A stretch of DNA of 64,000 bases from DAOULT01 sp964646625 (GTDB lineage Bacteria > Chloroflexota > Anaerolineae > CAZYHC01). How positions within the stretch are numbered: the stretch's first letter is position 1; every line of letters starts with the position of its first letter. The translations under genes and the position numbers were made by a program. The DNA lies in the NCBI GenBank assembly GCA_964646625.1, contig CAZYHC010000005.1:1-64000 (forward strand), in the 5' to 3' direction. The notes beneath the pieces are model-generated. The model made no database searches, was not told the DNA's origin, and saw only the letters and a program-made list of their open reading frames with translations. Of this stretch, positions 51,166 through 59,496 are shown one piece after another.

Positions 51166-52075
51166 AAACCAGGGTTTGGTATTCGACCTCCAGCGGTTCA
51201 GCGTCCACGATGGGCCGGGCATCCGCACCCTCGTTTTTCTTCAGGGTTGTCCTTTGCGCTGCCAGTGGTGCGCCAACCCGGAATCACAATTTCAGCACCC
51301 GGCGCTTTTCTACAGCGCGCCGAAATGTCTGGGCCTCGACGTTTGTGGCCTGTGCCTGACGGCCTGCCCGGTCGACGCGGTGAGCGCGGTCAACGGGGCG
51401 ATCGAGATCGACCGCACCAGATGCACCAGGTGCGAACAGTGCCAGGAGGTCTGTTATGCCGGGGCGCTCCAGTTGGCCGGGCGGGAGATGTCCGTTGCAG
51501 AGGTGATGGCCGAAGTCATGAAAGACGCGGTCTTTTACCGGCACTCCGGCGGAGGCGTCACCCTGTCGGGGGGAGAGCCTTTGCAACAGCCGGATTTCAC
51601 CCTGGCCCTGCTGCGGGCCTTGCAGACAGAGGGCCTTCACACCGCCCTGGAAACATGCGGCTTTGCTCCCTGGCCGCTTTTACAAAAGCTGCTGGCCTAC
51701 ACCGATACCCTGCTTTACGACATCAAGCACCTGGACCCGGAAAAAAGTCGCGCCTTTACCGGGCAGGACAACGCCCTCATCCTGGAAAACGCCCGGCGAG
51801 CAGCCCCTATCGCCCGGCGGATGATCGTGCGCTTTCCCGTCGTGCCCGACTTCAACGACGACCCCGCCGTAGTCCAGGCCGTGGGGCAATTCACGCAGGA
51901 CATCGGGCTGGACGAAATGCACCTCCTGCCTTACCACCGGCTGGGCACTTCCAAGTATCGCCGATTGGACCGGGAATACGCGCTACCCTCTCTAAAGCCC
52001 CCGACGGAGGAGGCAATGGCCCGGCTGAAGGCCCTGCTGGAAGAGCTGGGCCTGCGCGTGCGGATTGGGGGCTGA
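51131..52075 (+). CDS. Glycyl radical enzyme activase (radical SAM)
   Basis: 314 aa from ATG 51131; ATG 51116 is also in frame. Either start overlaps the enzyme gene (35 or 50 bases), implying coupled translation. Radical SAM cysteines Cys40, Cys44, Cys47 in GCPLRCQWC. An inserted ferredoxin-like domain has two sets: Cys66/72/75/79 and Cys98/101/104/108, for two extra [4Fe-4S] clusters as in activases of dehydratase-type enzymes. HSGGGVTLSGGEPLQQ is the SAM-binding glycine motif. It installs the radical on Gly762 of the partner. Confidence 0.95.
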   Translation: MKSSPERNTRAENQGLVFDLQRFSVHDGPGIRTLVFLQGCPLRCQWCANPESQFQHPALFYSAPKCLGLDVCGLCLTACPVDAVSAVNGAIEIDRTRCTRCEQCQEVCYAGALQLAGREMSVAEVMAEVMKDAVFYRHSGGGVTLSGGEPLQQPDFTLALLRALQTEGLHTALETCGFAPWPLLQKLLAYTDTLLYDIKHLDPEKSRAFTGQDNALILENARRAAPIARRMIVRFPVVPDFNDDPAVVQAVGQFTQDIGLDEMHLLPYHRLGTSKYRRLDREYALPSLKPPTEEAMARLKALLEELGLRVRIGG

Positions 52076-52128
52076 AAGACGCTACCACCTGCCGACGAGC
52101 AAGCTAGAATCAAAAAGGAGAAATGGCC

Positions 52129-53172
52129 ATGAGTTACCTGGAAGACATTTTGGAACAACCGCAGGCTCTCCAAAGAACCCTGGACGTTTACCCGCCCGCT
52201 GGAACGCTTTTGGAAAAGGTAAAAGCACGGGTAGAGCAGGACCAGCCTGGACTTATTCTTTTCACCGGGATGGGCAGTTCGCACTACTGTTCGTATCCCG
52301 GTTGTATATATCTTAACGGGCAACGGTTATGGGCGGTCATGCTGGATTCCGCGGAGCTATTGCACTACTACAGTCCCCTGGTGAACGAGCGGGTTTTACT
52401 GGTGGCCACTTCCCAGTCCGGCGAAAGCGTCGAAGTGAGAAAGCTGGTAGAAAAAATCCAGGGCCAGGCCCCGGTGCTAAGCGTGACCAACGGCCTGGAA
52501 AACTTCCTGGCCCAACACAGCGACCTGGCCCTGTACACCGAGGCCGGCGAGGAACAGGCCGTCTCCACCAAAACCTACACTACCACTCTGGTCGTTCATT
52601 ACCTGTTGGTTACCACCCTCACCTCCACCCTGGATCGGACCAGGCGGGAGCAGCTTTCCCGAACGGTGGAGGCCGCGCATCAATTTCTGTCAGACTGGCA
52701 GAAGTACGTCGAGCCTGCGACCGAACTGCTTAAGGACTGCCAAAGCCTCTGTCTGCTGGGGCGGGGGCCCTCCATGGCCTCGGCCATGACCGGAGCGGTC
52801 ATTATCAAAGAGTCCGCCAAGGTTCACGCCGAAGGGCTGAGTTGCGGACAGTTCCGGCACGGGCCGTTGGAACTGGCTACCCCCGATTTGGGAGTGATTA
52901 TCTTCAGCGGGGCGCCGCGCACGCTGGATTTGAACCACCGTCTGGCCCAAGACGTGGCCCGCTTCGGGGGCAAAGTCGTGCTGATCGGCAGCACCCTCCC
53001 CGGCTCCCAGCACCAGAACACGGTGGAGATACCTTTGCCCTCGCTGGACGAGTTTCTGTTACCCGTCGTGGAAATGCTGCCCATTCAACTGCTGTCAATC
53101 GGGCTGGCCGAGGCCAAGGGCCTGGCTCCAGGCCAGTTCCGCTACGCGGGCAAGGTAACGCTGGAAGAATAA
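52129..53172 (+). CDS. SIS-domain sugar isomerase/aldose-ketose type protein
   Basis: 347 aa from ATG 52129, eight bases after AAGGAG; ATG 52123 is too close. Two SIS domains as in the GlmS isomerase half and AgaS: FTGMGSSHYCSYPG, ATSQSGESVEVRKL, then LLGRGPSMASAMTGAVIIKESAKVHAEGLSCGQFRHGPLELA. The second set resembles the GlmS active-site region. No glutaminase domain, so it may isomerise or deaminate an amino-sugar phosphate. Follows the activase by 53 bases and likely ends this operon, since a new promoter follows. Confidence 0.88.
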   Translation: MSYLEDILEQPQALQRTLDVYPPAGTLLEKVKARVEQDQPGLILFTGMGSSHYCSYPGCIYLNGQRLWAVMLDSAELLHYYSPLVNERVLLVATSQSGESVEVRKLVEKIQGQAPVLSVTNGLENFLAQHSDLALYTEAGEEQAVSTKTYTTTLVVHYLLVTTLTSTLDRTRREQLSRTVEAAHQFLSDWQKYVEPATELLKDCQSLCLLGRGPSMASAMTGAVIIKESAKVHAEGLSCGQFRHGPLELATPDLGVIIFSGAPRTLDLNHRLAQDVARFGGKVVLIGSTLPGSQHQNTVEIPLPSLDEFLLPVVEMLPIQLLSIGLAEAKGLAPGQFRYAGKVTLEE

Positions 53173-53195
53173 ATTGCCTGCCTGCGGCCTGAGCC

Positions 53196-53224
53196 TTGAC
53201 AGGAAAACCGTATATTGTTATAAT
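53196..53224 (+). promoter_or_regulatory. Consensus promoter of the third sugar importer operon
   Basis: TTGACA (53196-53201), 17-base spacer, TATAAT (53219-53224). The leader of about 210 bases contains a perfect hairpin GGGCCG-TTAG-CGGCCC (53385-53400) about 40 bases before the start, and a stray AAAGGAGGTG at 53342-53351 with no matching gene. Confidence 0.85.
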
Positions 53225-53442
53225 CTGGTAAGCTGCCTGACACTACAGGCTCGTCACTTTACTACGATGTAACCTTACTCCCATAAAGGGGTACCCATTA
53301 TTCCAGCCACCTGACCCGGTTCCCCAACCAGCTCACCCCAGAAAGGAGGTGCCAAACAGTCGATTCAGATCCGCTTTAAGTTTAGGGCCGTTAGCGGCCC
53401 CGTCTGTAAAGGAGCAAATAAGAAATAAACAAGGAGGTTCGG

Positions 53443-54726
53443 ATGATGAAAGGCTTAAAGGTTCTAATGGTATTGGTCGCAGCAGCTATGTTGGTGGCCC
53501 TTCCCTCGCCGCTACAGGCTGCTCCCCCCGCTCTGGAAGGAACGATCCACGTCATCGGTATGGAGCAGGCCGGGATGAGGCCGGAGGAAATGGAAGAAAT
53601 CGCTGCGGCCTTCATGGAGCAATATCCGGACGTGGAGGTGGTGCTCACTTTCGTGTCCTACGATGCTCTACACGATAAACTGGTCACCTCTATTTCGGGA
53701 GACAAGCCCGCCTACGACGTGGTGCTGGTCGATGACATCTGGTACGCCCAGTTCGCCGAAGCGGGCTGGCTGTGGGACATCACCGACGAGCTCACCGACG
53801 AGATGAAAGAAGACATCTTTGAAGCGGCCTGGTACATCAGCACCTACAAAGACAAAGTGTACGGCATCCCCTGGCTGCTGGACCAGAAGTATTTCTTCTA
53901 CAACACCAGGATTCTGGAAGAAGCCGGCTTCGACGCCCCGCCGCGCACCTGGGAAGAACTGGTCGAGCAGGGCAATGCGATGAAAGAAAAAGGGCTGGTG
54001 GAATATCCTATCATCTGGTCGTGGGCCCAGGCCGAAGCGGCCATTTGTGATTTCGTGACCCTTCTCTACGGCAATGGGGGCGGGTTCTTCGACGAAAATG
54101 ACCAGCCCATCTTCAACGACGAGAGGGGAGTGGAAATCCTGACCTGGATGGTAGACACTATCGACCAGGAGATATCTAACCCGGCCTCGGTTGCCTCGGT
54201 CGAAGAAGACGTGCGCAACGTCTTTTCGCAAGGCAAGGCTGCTTTCGCCACCAACTGGGTGTACATGTATGACATGAGCCAGGACCCGGACGAGTCCCAG
54301 GTAGTCGGCGAAGTGGGGATGGCCTTGATGCCCGCTTTCGCTGCGGCGATGGAGGAGGGCGTGGTCAGCGCCACCAACAATGGCTCGATGGCTTACTCGG
54401 TCACCGCCAAATCGGAGAACCAAGAAGCGGCCTGGGAGTTCGTCAAGTTCCTGACCAGCAAGGAGATTCAGATCAAATATTCGGCGCACCAGTTGCCCGT
54501 CTGGGAATCTGCTTTTGAGGACCCCGAGCTGATCGAGCTGAACCCGGTGACCGTGCCGATGTTCGCCGAGCAGTTCCCTTACTCCTACGTGCGGCCCAAG
54601 GTGCCCTACTACACCGAAGCCTCCAAGGCCATTCAACTGGCCATGCAAGAGGCTCTGACTCACGCCAAGAGCCCTGAGGAAGCTCTGAACGACGCCGTAG
54701 CCAAGATCAAGGAGATGGCAGAGTAA
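53443..54726 (+). CDS. Family-1 (sugar-type) ABC solute-binding protein
   Basis: 427 aa, ATG 53443 after AAGGAGG (53446 also possible). Signal peptide GLKVLMVLVAAAMLVALPSPLQA. MalE-like mature part: EMEEIAAAFMEQYPDVEVVLTFVSYDALHDKLVTSISGDKPAYDVVLVDDIWYAQFAEAGWL, then VYGIPWLLDQKYFFYNTRILEEAGFDAPPRTWEELVEQ. Supplies substrate to the two permeases downstream and, by context, to the SDR, ROK kinase and glycyl radical enzyme pathway. Confidence 0.94.
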   Translation: MMKGLKVLMVLVAAAMLVALPSPLQAAPPALEGTIHVIGMEQAGMRPEEMEEIAAAFMEQYPDVEVVLTFVSYDALHDKLVTSISGDKPAYDVVLVDDIWYAQFAEAGWLWDITDELTDEMKEDIFEAAWYISTYKDKVYGIPWLLDQKYFFYNTRILEEAGFDAPPRTWEELVEQGNAMKEKGLVEYPIIWSWAQAEAAICDFVTLLYGNGGGFFDENDQPIFNDERGVEILTWMVDTIDQEISNPASVASVEEDVRNVFSQGKAAFATNWVYMYDMSQDPDESQVVGEVGMALMPAFAAAMEEGVVSATNNGSMAYSVTAKSENQEAAWEFVKFLTSKEIQIKYSAHQLPVWESAFEDPELIELNPVTVPMFAEQFPYSYVRPKVPYYTEASKAIQLAMQEALTHAKSPEEALNDAVAKIKEMAE

Positions 54727-54753
54727 GTCTGCACCGTTGACAAATCATCTATC

Positions 54754-54787
54754 GGCTCGGTCACTCTGTCCCTGGAGTGGCCGAGCC
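54754..54787 (+). promoter_or_regulatory. Hairpin after binding-protein gene
   Basis: GGCTCGGTCACTC (54754-54766) pairs with GAGTGGCCGAGCC (54775-54787), 13 pairs with one G-U, 8-base loop. Between the binding-protein and first permease genes. Confidence 0.75.
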
Positions 54788-54827
54788 ATCTCTTGCCGCG
54801 ATTGCCTGCGGAGTGAGGAGCGCGTGA

Positions 54828-55736
54828 ATGGCTCATAAGAGGAACTCGCTGCTGAGCAATAAAGAGATGATCTTTGCCTGGGTGCTGATTCTGCCCAGCG
54901 TGGTGCTGATTCTGGCCGTGATCCTTTACCCGATCCTTACCACCCTCTATTTGAGCCTGCACGAAAGCAGTCTCATCAGCCCGGACACGGCCATTTTCAG
55001 GGGGCTGGGAAACTACTTCGACTTCCTGCAAGATACCGTTTTCTGGCAAACCATAGGGCGCACTGCTTATTTCACCTTCGTGTCGGTGGGGATAGAATTG
55101 GTGTTGGGCATTGGCATCGCCCTGCTCATCGACGTCCGGCTGACAGGCTGGCGTTTCCTGCGCACCAGCATCATCATCCCCTGGGCCGTGCCTACCATCG
55201 TCAATGGAGCGATCTGGCGCTGGATTTACAACTCGGACTATGGGGCGTTGAACGGGCTGCTGCTCCAGTTGGGGCTGATCGGGCGTTACGTGCCCTGGCT
55301 GGCGGCCCCCTGGCGAGCGATGAACATGGTCATCATCGCCGACATCTGGCACAGCGTGCCTTTCGTGGTACTTATCATTCAGGCGGCCCTGGCTACCCTC
55401 CCCGGAGAACTTTTCGAAGCCGCCAGCATAGATGGGGCCAGCTCCTGGCAAAAGTTCTATTACATCACGCTGCCCCTTTTGCGCCCGGCCATCCTGGTGA
55501 TCCTGGTCATCCGCACCCTGGAAGCTTTCCGCGTGTTTGACATCATCTACATCATCACTTTAGGTGGGCCGGTTTTCGGCACGGTCACTATCTCTTTTCT
55601 AACCTACCTGGAAACTTTCAGCTATCTGCACATCGGTCGGGGGGCAGCTTTATCCTTCATCGTCTCGGCCTTTATCATGTTCATGGCTTTTGTCTACGTC
55701 AAGCTGCTCTACACCGAAGACGTAGTGGAGGTTTAA
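54828..55736 (+). CDS. Sugar-type ABC importer permease, MalF/UgpA class
   Basis: 302 aa, ATG seven bases after GAGGAG. First helix MIFAWVLILPSVVLILAVILYPILTTLYLSL; EAA loop GELFEAASIDGASSWQKFYYITLPLLRP; usual ITLGGPVFGTVTISFLTYLE region. Five bases before the second permease. Confidence 0.94.
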   Translation: MAHKRNSLLSNKEMIFAWVLILPSVVLILAVILYPILTTLYLSLHESSLISPDTAIFRGLGNYFDFLQDTVFWQTIGRTAYFTFVSVGIELVLGIGIALLIDVRLTGWRFLRTSIIIPWAVPTIVNGAIWRWIYNSDYGALNGLLLQLGLIGRYVPWLAAPWRAMNMVIIADIWHSVPFVVLIIQAALATLPGELFEAASIDGASSWQKFYYITLPLLRPAILVILVIRTLEAFRVFDIIYIITLGGPVFGTVTISFLTYLETFSYLHIGRGAALSFIVSAFIMFMAFVYVKLLYTEDVVEV

Positions 55737-55740
55737 AACC

Positions 55741-56604
55741 ATGTCCTTCAGAAGCAAGCACTTACTACGCAATATAATTCTATATGGGTTGATGATCCTG
55801 ACCCTGATCGGCATTTACGCTCCGCTGGCCTGGCTGATCATCTCCAGCATTTCCACCCGTAAAGAGCTTCTTTCGGTGCCGCCCCACTGGATTCCCCATC
55901 AACCCACTCTGCGCAATTATCTGGCCATCATTCTCTCCCCTAAAGGCAGTTCGACCGTGGCCCGGATGTTCAAGTTTGCCCTGTTCAACAGCTTCCTGGT
56001 GTCAGCCAGCGTGACGATAATCAGCCTGGTGATCGGCTCGCTGGCGGCTTACGCGTTCGCCCGCATTCGATTTCCTCTCCGCAGGCCGGGCCTGCTGATG
56101 ATCATGGGCACGCGGATGCTCCCGGCTATATCCATCATCATTCCCCTGTACATCATCGCTTCCAACACGGGAATCCTGGATACCCCGCTGGTGCTCATCA
56201 TGGTATATCTGAGCTTCACTTTGCCTTTCGTAGTCTGGATCATGGCCAGCTTCTTCCAGACGATTCCGGTGGAACTGGAGGATGCGGCCCGCATTGACGG
56301 CTGTTCCCGATTGGGGGCGCTCTGGCGAGTGATCTTGCCCATTTCCGGGCCGGGTCTGGTGGCGACGGCCATTTTCTCCTTTTTGCTGGCCTGGGACGAG
56401 TTCTTTTTCGCCCTGATCTTCACCAGCACTTTCAAGGCCAAAACCGTTCCCGTAGCCATTGCCGAATTCACGGGCCGTCACGCCATCGACTATTCGAGCA
56501 TGGCCACCGGCGGGGTGTTGGCCGCCGTTCCCCCCGTGCTCCTGGCTTTGATCTTCCAGCGTTACATCGTGAGCGGCCTGACCGCCGGGGCGGTCAAAGG
56601 GTAG
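55741..56604 (+). CDS. Sugar-type ABC importer permease, MalG class
   Basis: 287 aa, ATG after GGAGG. EAA loop VELEDAARIDGCSRLGALWRVILPISGPG; ends QRYIVSGLTAGAVKG. The operon has no ATPase gene; like the other two sugar importers here it must borrow one encoded elsewhere. A low-complexity GGTAATGGG-like stretch (56616-56660) follows before the SDR gene. Confidence 0.94.
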   Translation: MSFRSKHLLRNIILYGLMILTLIGIYAPLAWLIISSISTRKELLSVPPHWIPHQPTLRNYLAIILSPKGSSTVARMFKFALFNSFLVSASVTIISLVIGSLAAYAFARIRFPLRRPGLLMIMGTRMLPAISIIIPLYIIASNTGILDTPLVLIMVYLSFTLPFVVWIMASFFQTIPVELEDAARIDGCSRLGALWRVILPISGPGLVATAIFSFLLAWDEFFFALIFTSTFKAKTVPVAIAEFTGRHAIDYSSMATGGVLAAVPPVLLALIFQRYIVSGLTAGAVKG

Positions 56605-56661
56605 TACCCCTTTGAAGTGGGAGATTGGTGGGTAATGGGTATGGGTAATTGGTAATGGAAA

Positions 56662-57432
56662 ATGGCAGGCTTCGAGGATAAAACGGTCGTCGTGACCGGC
56701 GCCGGGCGGGGCATAGGGCGGGCCATCGCTCTGGGGTTCGGGGCAGCAGGGGCCAAGGTAGTGGTGGCCGAAATCGACCGCCGCCTGGCGGAGCAGACGC
56801 TGGCCCTGCTGCCTGCCGGGCGTGGTCTGGTGGTTCAGGTGGACGTGTCGCAGGCCGCCGCAGTAGAGGCGCTCGCGGCTCGCACCGTCGAGCATTTCGC
56901 CACCCTCGACATCCTGGTCAACAACGCCGCAGTGGTCAACCCGGCCCTGCTGCTGGACTCCAGCGAAGCCGACTTCGAACACATCATAGGCGTCAACCTG
57001 AAAGGCTGTTTCCTGTGTTGCCGGGCGGCGGGCCGGGCGATGATCGCCCAGGGGAGAGGAGGGCGGATCGTCAACATCTCCACCATCAACGCCCAGCGAG
57101 CCGAGCCGTATTACGGCCTCTACACCGCCTCCAAAAGCGGGCTCGAAGGGCTGACCAGAACGCTGGCCGCCGAACTGGGCCCTTACGGCATCACCGTGAA
57201 CGCCGTGGCTCCTGGCGCGGTCATCACCGAGATAAGCAAATACGTCGCCTCCCAGGAATTGAGGACGGCCAAAGCCAGGACGATCCCTTTAGGCCGCCTG
57301 GCCGAAGCGGAGGATATCGTCCCGGCGGTGATGTTCTTCGCCTCCGAGGGAGCGGGCTACGTCACCGGCCAGATCCTCCATGTCGATGGCGGGTCGTTCA
57401 TAAACAGCGGAAGAACAATCGACTGGACCTGA
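56662..57432 (+). CDS. Short-chain dehydrogenase/reductase (SDR)
   Basis: 256 aa, classical SDR. Cofactor motif TGAGRGIGRA near residues 12-21, NNAA motif in LDILVNNAAVVNP, catalytic YTASK (YYGLYTASKSG), and C-terminal GYVTGQILHVDGGSFINSG. Likely oxidises or reduces a hydroxyl of the imported sugar or its derivative with NAD(P). Shine-Dalgarno is weak. Follows the permease by 57 bases and precedes the ROK kinase. Confidence 0.93.
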   Translation: MAGFEDKTVVVTGAGRGIGRAIALGFGAAGAKVVVAEIDRRLAEQTLALLPAGRGLVVQVDVSQAAAVEALAARTVEHFATLDILVNNAAVVNPALLLDSSEADFEHIIGVNLKGCFLCCRAAGRAMIAQGRGGRIVNISTINAQRAEPYYGLYTASKSGLEGLTRTLAAELGPYGITVNAVAPGAVITEISKYVASQELRTAKARTIPLGRLAEAEDIVPAVMFFASEGAGYVTGQILHVDGGSFINSGRTIDWT

Positions 57433-57447
57433 GAACGAAAAGACTGT

Positions 57448-57480
57448 AGGCGCCCGGCACTTTGGAAGTGCCAGACCCCT
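57448..57480. repeat. AGTGCC-type palindrome in SDR/ROK gap
   Basis: Core GGCACTT-TGG-AAGTGCC (57456-57472); outer bases pair partly. Same family as the copies at 4003 and 58492. Lies within the operon, so it may tune expression of the kinase. Confidence 0.6.
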
Positions 57481-57492
57481 GGGAAGGGAGCT

Positions 57493-58485
57493 ATGGTAAG
57501 GGAAACCATGAACGTGAAGGAAAAGGAGCAGTACATCATCGGCATAGATATCGGGGGCTCCAACACGTCGGTCGGAGCCGTTGACAAAACGGGCCAGGTG
57601 CTCAGTCGTCTGCGAGAGGCCACCAATCCTACCGCCGGGCCGGAGTCGGGGGTGCGCCGCATCAAAGCGATGGTGGTCGAAGCCATGCGCCAGGCCGAAA
57701 TAGAGCACGAGCAACTGCTGGGCATCGGCATCGGCTGCACCGGCCCGGTGGAACCCGATACGGGCCGCATCATGAACCCTTACACCCTGCCCACGTGGGA
57801 AGGGTTTAACATATTCACTCCTTTTTTAGAAGCCTTCAAAGTCCCGGTGGCACTGGAAAACGACGCCGACGCGGCCGCCCTGGGAGAGTTCTGGGCGGGA
57901 GCGGGCCAGGGAACACGCAACATGGTGTACGTCACCATCAGCACGGGGGTCGGCGGGGGGCTGATCCTGAACGGACAACTTTACACCGGGGTAGGCTTAA
58001 CTGCCGGGGAACTGGGCCATCAGGTGGTAGACGTCAACGGCCTGCCCTGTTACTGCGGGGCCAGAGGCTGCATGGAAACCATGACCTCCGGCCCGGCCAT
58101 CGCCAGAGAAGCCCGGCAAAGGATCGCTGAAGAGCAATCGGCCATCCTGGCAATGGTCGGCGGCGACCGGGAGGCCATCACCGCCAAAGTGGTGACCGAA
58201 GCGGCCCGCGCCGGCGATGCCCTGGCTCTCAGCATAATCGAGCAGTCGGCTTTTTACCTGGGGATCGGCCTCTCGAACGTAATCACCATCCTGGCTCCAG
58301 ACATGATCGTCATGGGCGGCGGAGTGATGCGCAGCTGGGACCTTTTCGCCGACAAAGTCAAAGAGACCATCGCCAACACCGTCAGTCACGTGCCTTACGA
58401 GCAGGTGGCCATCGTGCCGGCCGCACTGGGCCAGGACGCGGGCCTGATCGGGGCCGCCAAAGCCCTGCTCGACCGTAAACGATAG
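57493..58485 (+). CDS. ROK-family sugar kinase (glucokinase-like)
   Basis: 330 aa, ATG 57493 after GGAAGGG; ATG 57508 after AAGGGA is also possible. Phosphate-binding GIDIGGSNTSVGAVD, VTISTGVGGGLILNG, and the ROK zinc motif GHQVVDVNGLPCYCGARGCMET, so a kinase and not a DNA-binding repressor (no helix-turn-helix). ALENDADAAALGEFW holds the catalytic Asp. Would phosphorylate a hexose or amino sugar from the importer just upstream. Confidence 0.93.
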   Translation: MVRETMNVKEKEQYIIGIDIGGSNTSVGAVDKTGQVLSRLREATNPTAGPESGVRRIKAMVVEAMRQAEIEHEQLLGIGIGCTGPVEPDTGRIMNPYTLPTWEGFNIFTPFLEAFKVPVALENDADAAALGEFWAGAGQGTRNMVYVTISTGVGGGLILNGQLYTGVGLTAGELGHQVVDVNGLPCYCGARGCMETMTSGPAIAREARQRIAEEQSAILAMVGGDREAITAKVVTEAARAGDALALSIIEQSAFYLGIGLSNVITILAPDMIVMGGGVMRSWDLFADKVKETIANTVSHVPYEQVAIVPAALGQDAGLIGAAKALLDRKR

Positions 58486-58491
58486 CTAAAA

Positions 58492-58520
58492 GGGCGCGGC
58501 ACTTCCAAAGTGCCGCGCCC
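58492..58520. terminator. Bidirectional terminator-like palindrome between convergent genes
   Basis: Perfect 13-bp arms GGGCGCGGCACTT (58492-58504) and AAGTGCCGCGCCC (58508-58520), 3-base loop. Seven bases after the ROK stop and 18 before the DppC-class stop on the other strand. Member of the AGTGCC palindrome family. Confidence 0.75.
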
Positions 58521-58537
58521 CTTACAGTTCCCTGTCC

Positions 58538-59422
58538 TCAATGGTAGCGCATGAGCTCTTCGCGCAGGCCGTCGGCAAAGAGGTTAAGCCCTACCACCAG
58601 GGAAGAGATAGCCAGCGAAGGCCACAAGACAGCCCAGGGATTAGTCCAGATATAGCGGCGTCCCCGAGAGACCATGCTGCCCCAGTCAGGTGACGGGGGC
58701 GGCAGGCCCAGGCCCAGGAAACCCAGTGTGCCGATAGCAAAGGCAGCATAGCCCACCCTCAGCATGGCGTCCACCATGATAGGGCCCGAGGCATTGGGCA
58801 GAATCTCCACAAACATCACATAGAAAGGGTTTTCCCCCCTCAACTTTGCCGCAGCGATGTAGTCGCGGGTGCGAATGTCCAGGGTCAAACTGCGCACCAG
58901 CCGGGCGATGCCGGGAGCGCCAGCGATCGTAATAGCGATGACCACATTCGTGGCAGAGGCCCCGACGGACGCGATGATGATCAGATAAAGCAAGATGGTT
59001 GGAAAGGCCATCATGGTGTCGAGAATGCGCATCACCACCTCGTCCACCAACCCGCCGAAGTAGCCGGCCACCAGTCCTAATGTGATCCCGATGGCCATGG
59101 CGCACAGCACCGATAGGGGGGCCAGGATCAGAATGATGCGGCTGCCGTGGGCCAGACGAGCCCAAAGGTCTCGCCCCTGATCGTCGGTGCCCAGCGGGTG
59201 TTCTGGCGATGGGCTCATGTTTACGGCCCGGTGGTCCTGCTCCAGCGGACCATGCGGCGAGACGAGGGGGGCAAAGATGGCGACCAGAATCCAGAAGATG
59301 ACGATCCCTAAGCCAACGAGTGCCACTTTAGATCGCGAGATAAGGGCGATCGTTTCTCGCAGACGTTGCCACCGCGATGGGGGGGTGGAAACTGCCGATA
59401 TAGCATGTTCGCTTACCGCCAT
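58538..59422 (-). CDS. Peptide-type ABC importer permease, DppC class
   Basis: 294 aa, ATG after GAAAGGTAG. Membrane helix SKVALVGLGIVIFWILVAIFAP, then HPLGTDDQGRDLWARLAHGSRIIL and coupling loop DYIAAAKLRGENPFYVMFVEILPN. Last gene of an operon that contains no ATPase. Confidence 0.93.
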   Translation of the reverse strand: MAVSEHAISAVSTPPSRWQRLRETIALISRSKVALVGLGIVIFWILVAIFAPLVSPHGPLEQDHRAVNMSPSPEHPLGTDDQGRDLWARLAHGSRIILILAPLSVLCAMAIGITLGLVAGYFGGLVDEVVMRILDTMMAFPTILLYLIIIASVGASATNVVIAITIAGAPGIARLVRSLTLDIRTRDYIAAAKLRGENPFYVMFVEILPNASGPIMVDAMLRVGYAAFAIGTLGFLGLGLPPPSPDWGSMVSRGRRYIWTNPWAVLWPSLAISSLVVGLNLFADGLREELMRYH

Positions 59423-59496
59423 AATGCTACCTTTCTCTTGGTGAGCAGTAGATTCTATTCCGGTGGGAACTCAAATCGGACACAAGCCGTCACTCC

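Noticed and set aside
53349..53678. 109-codon frame with a GGAGGTG upstream
   Set aside because: Mostly overlaps the binding-protein gene out of frame; the upstream site alone is not enough, though a short leader peptide cannot be excluded.
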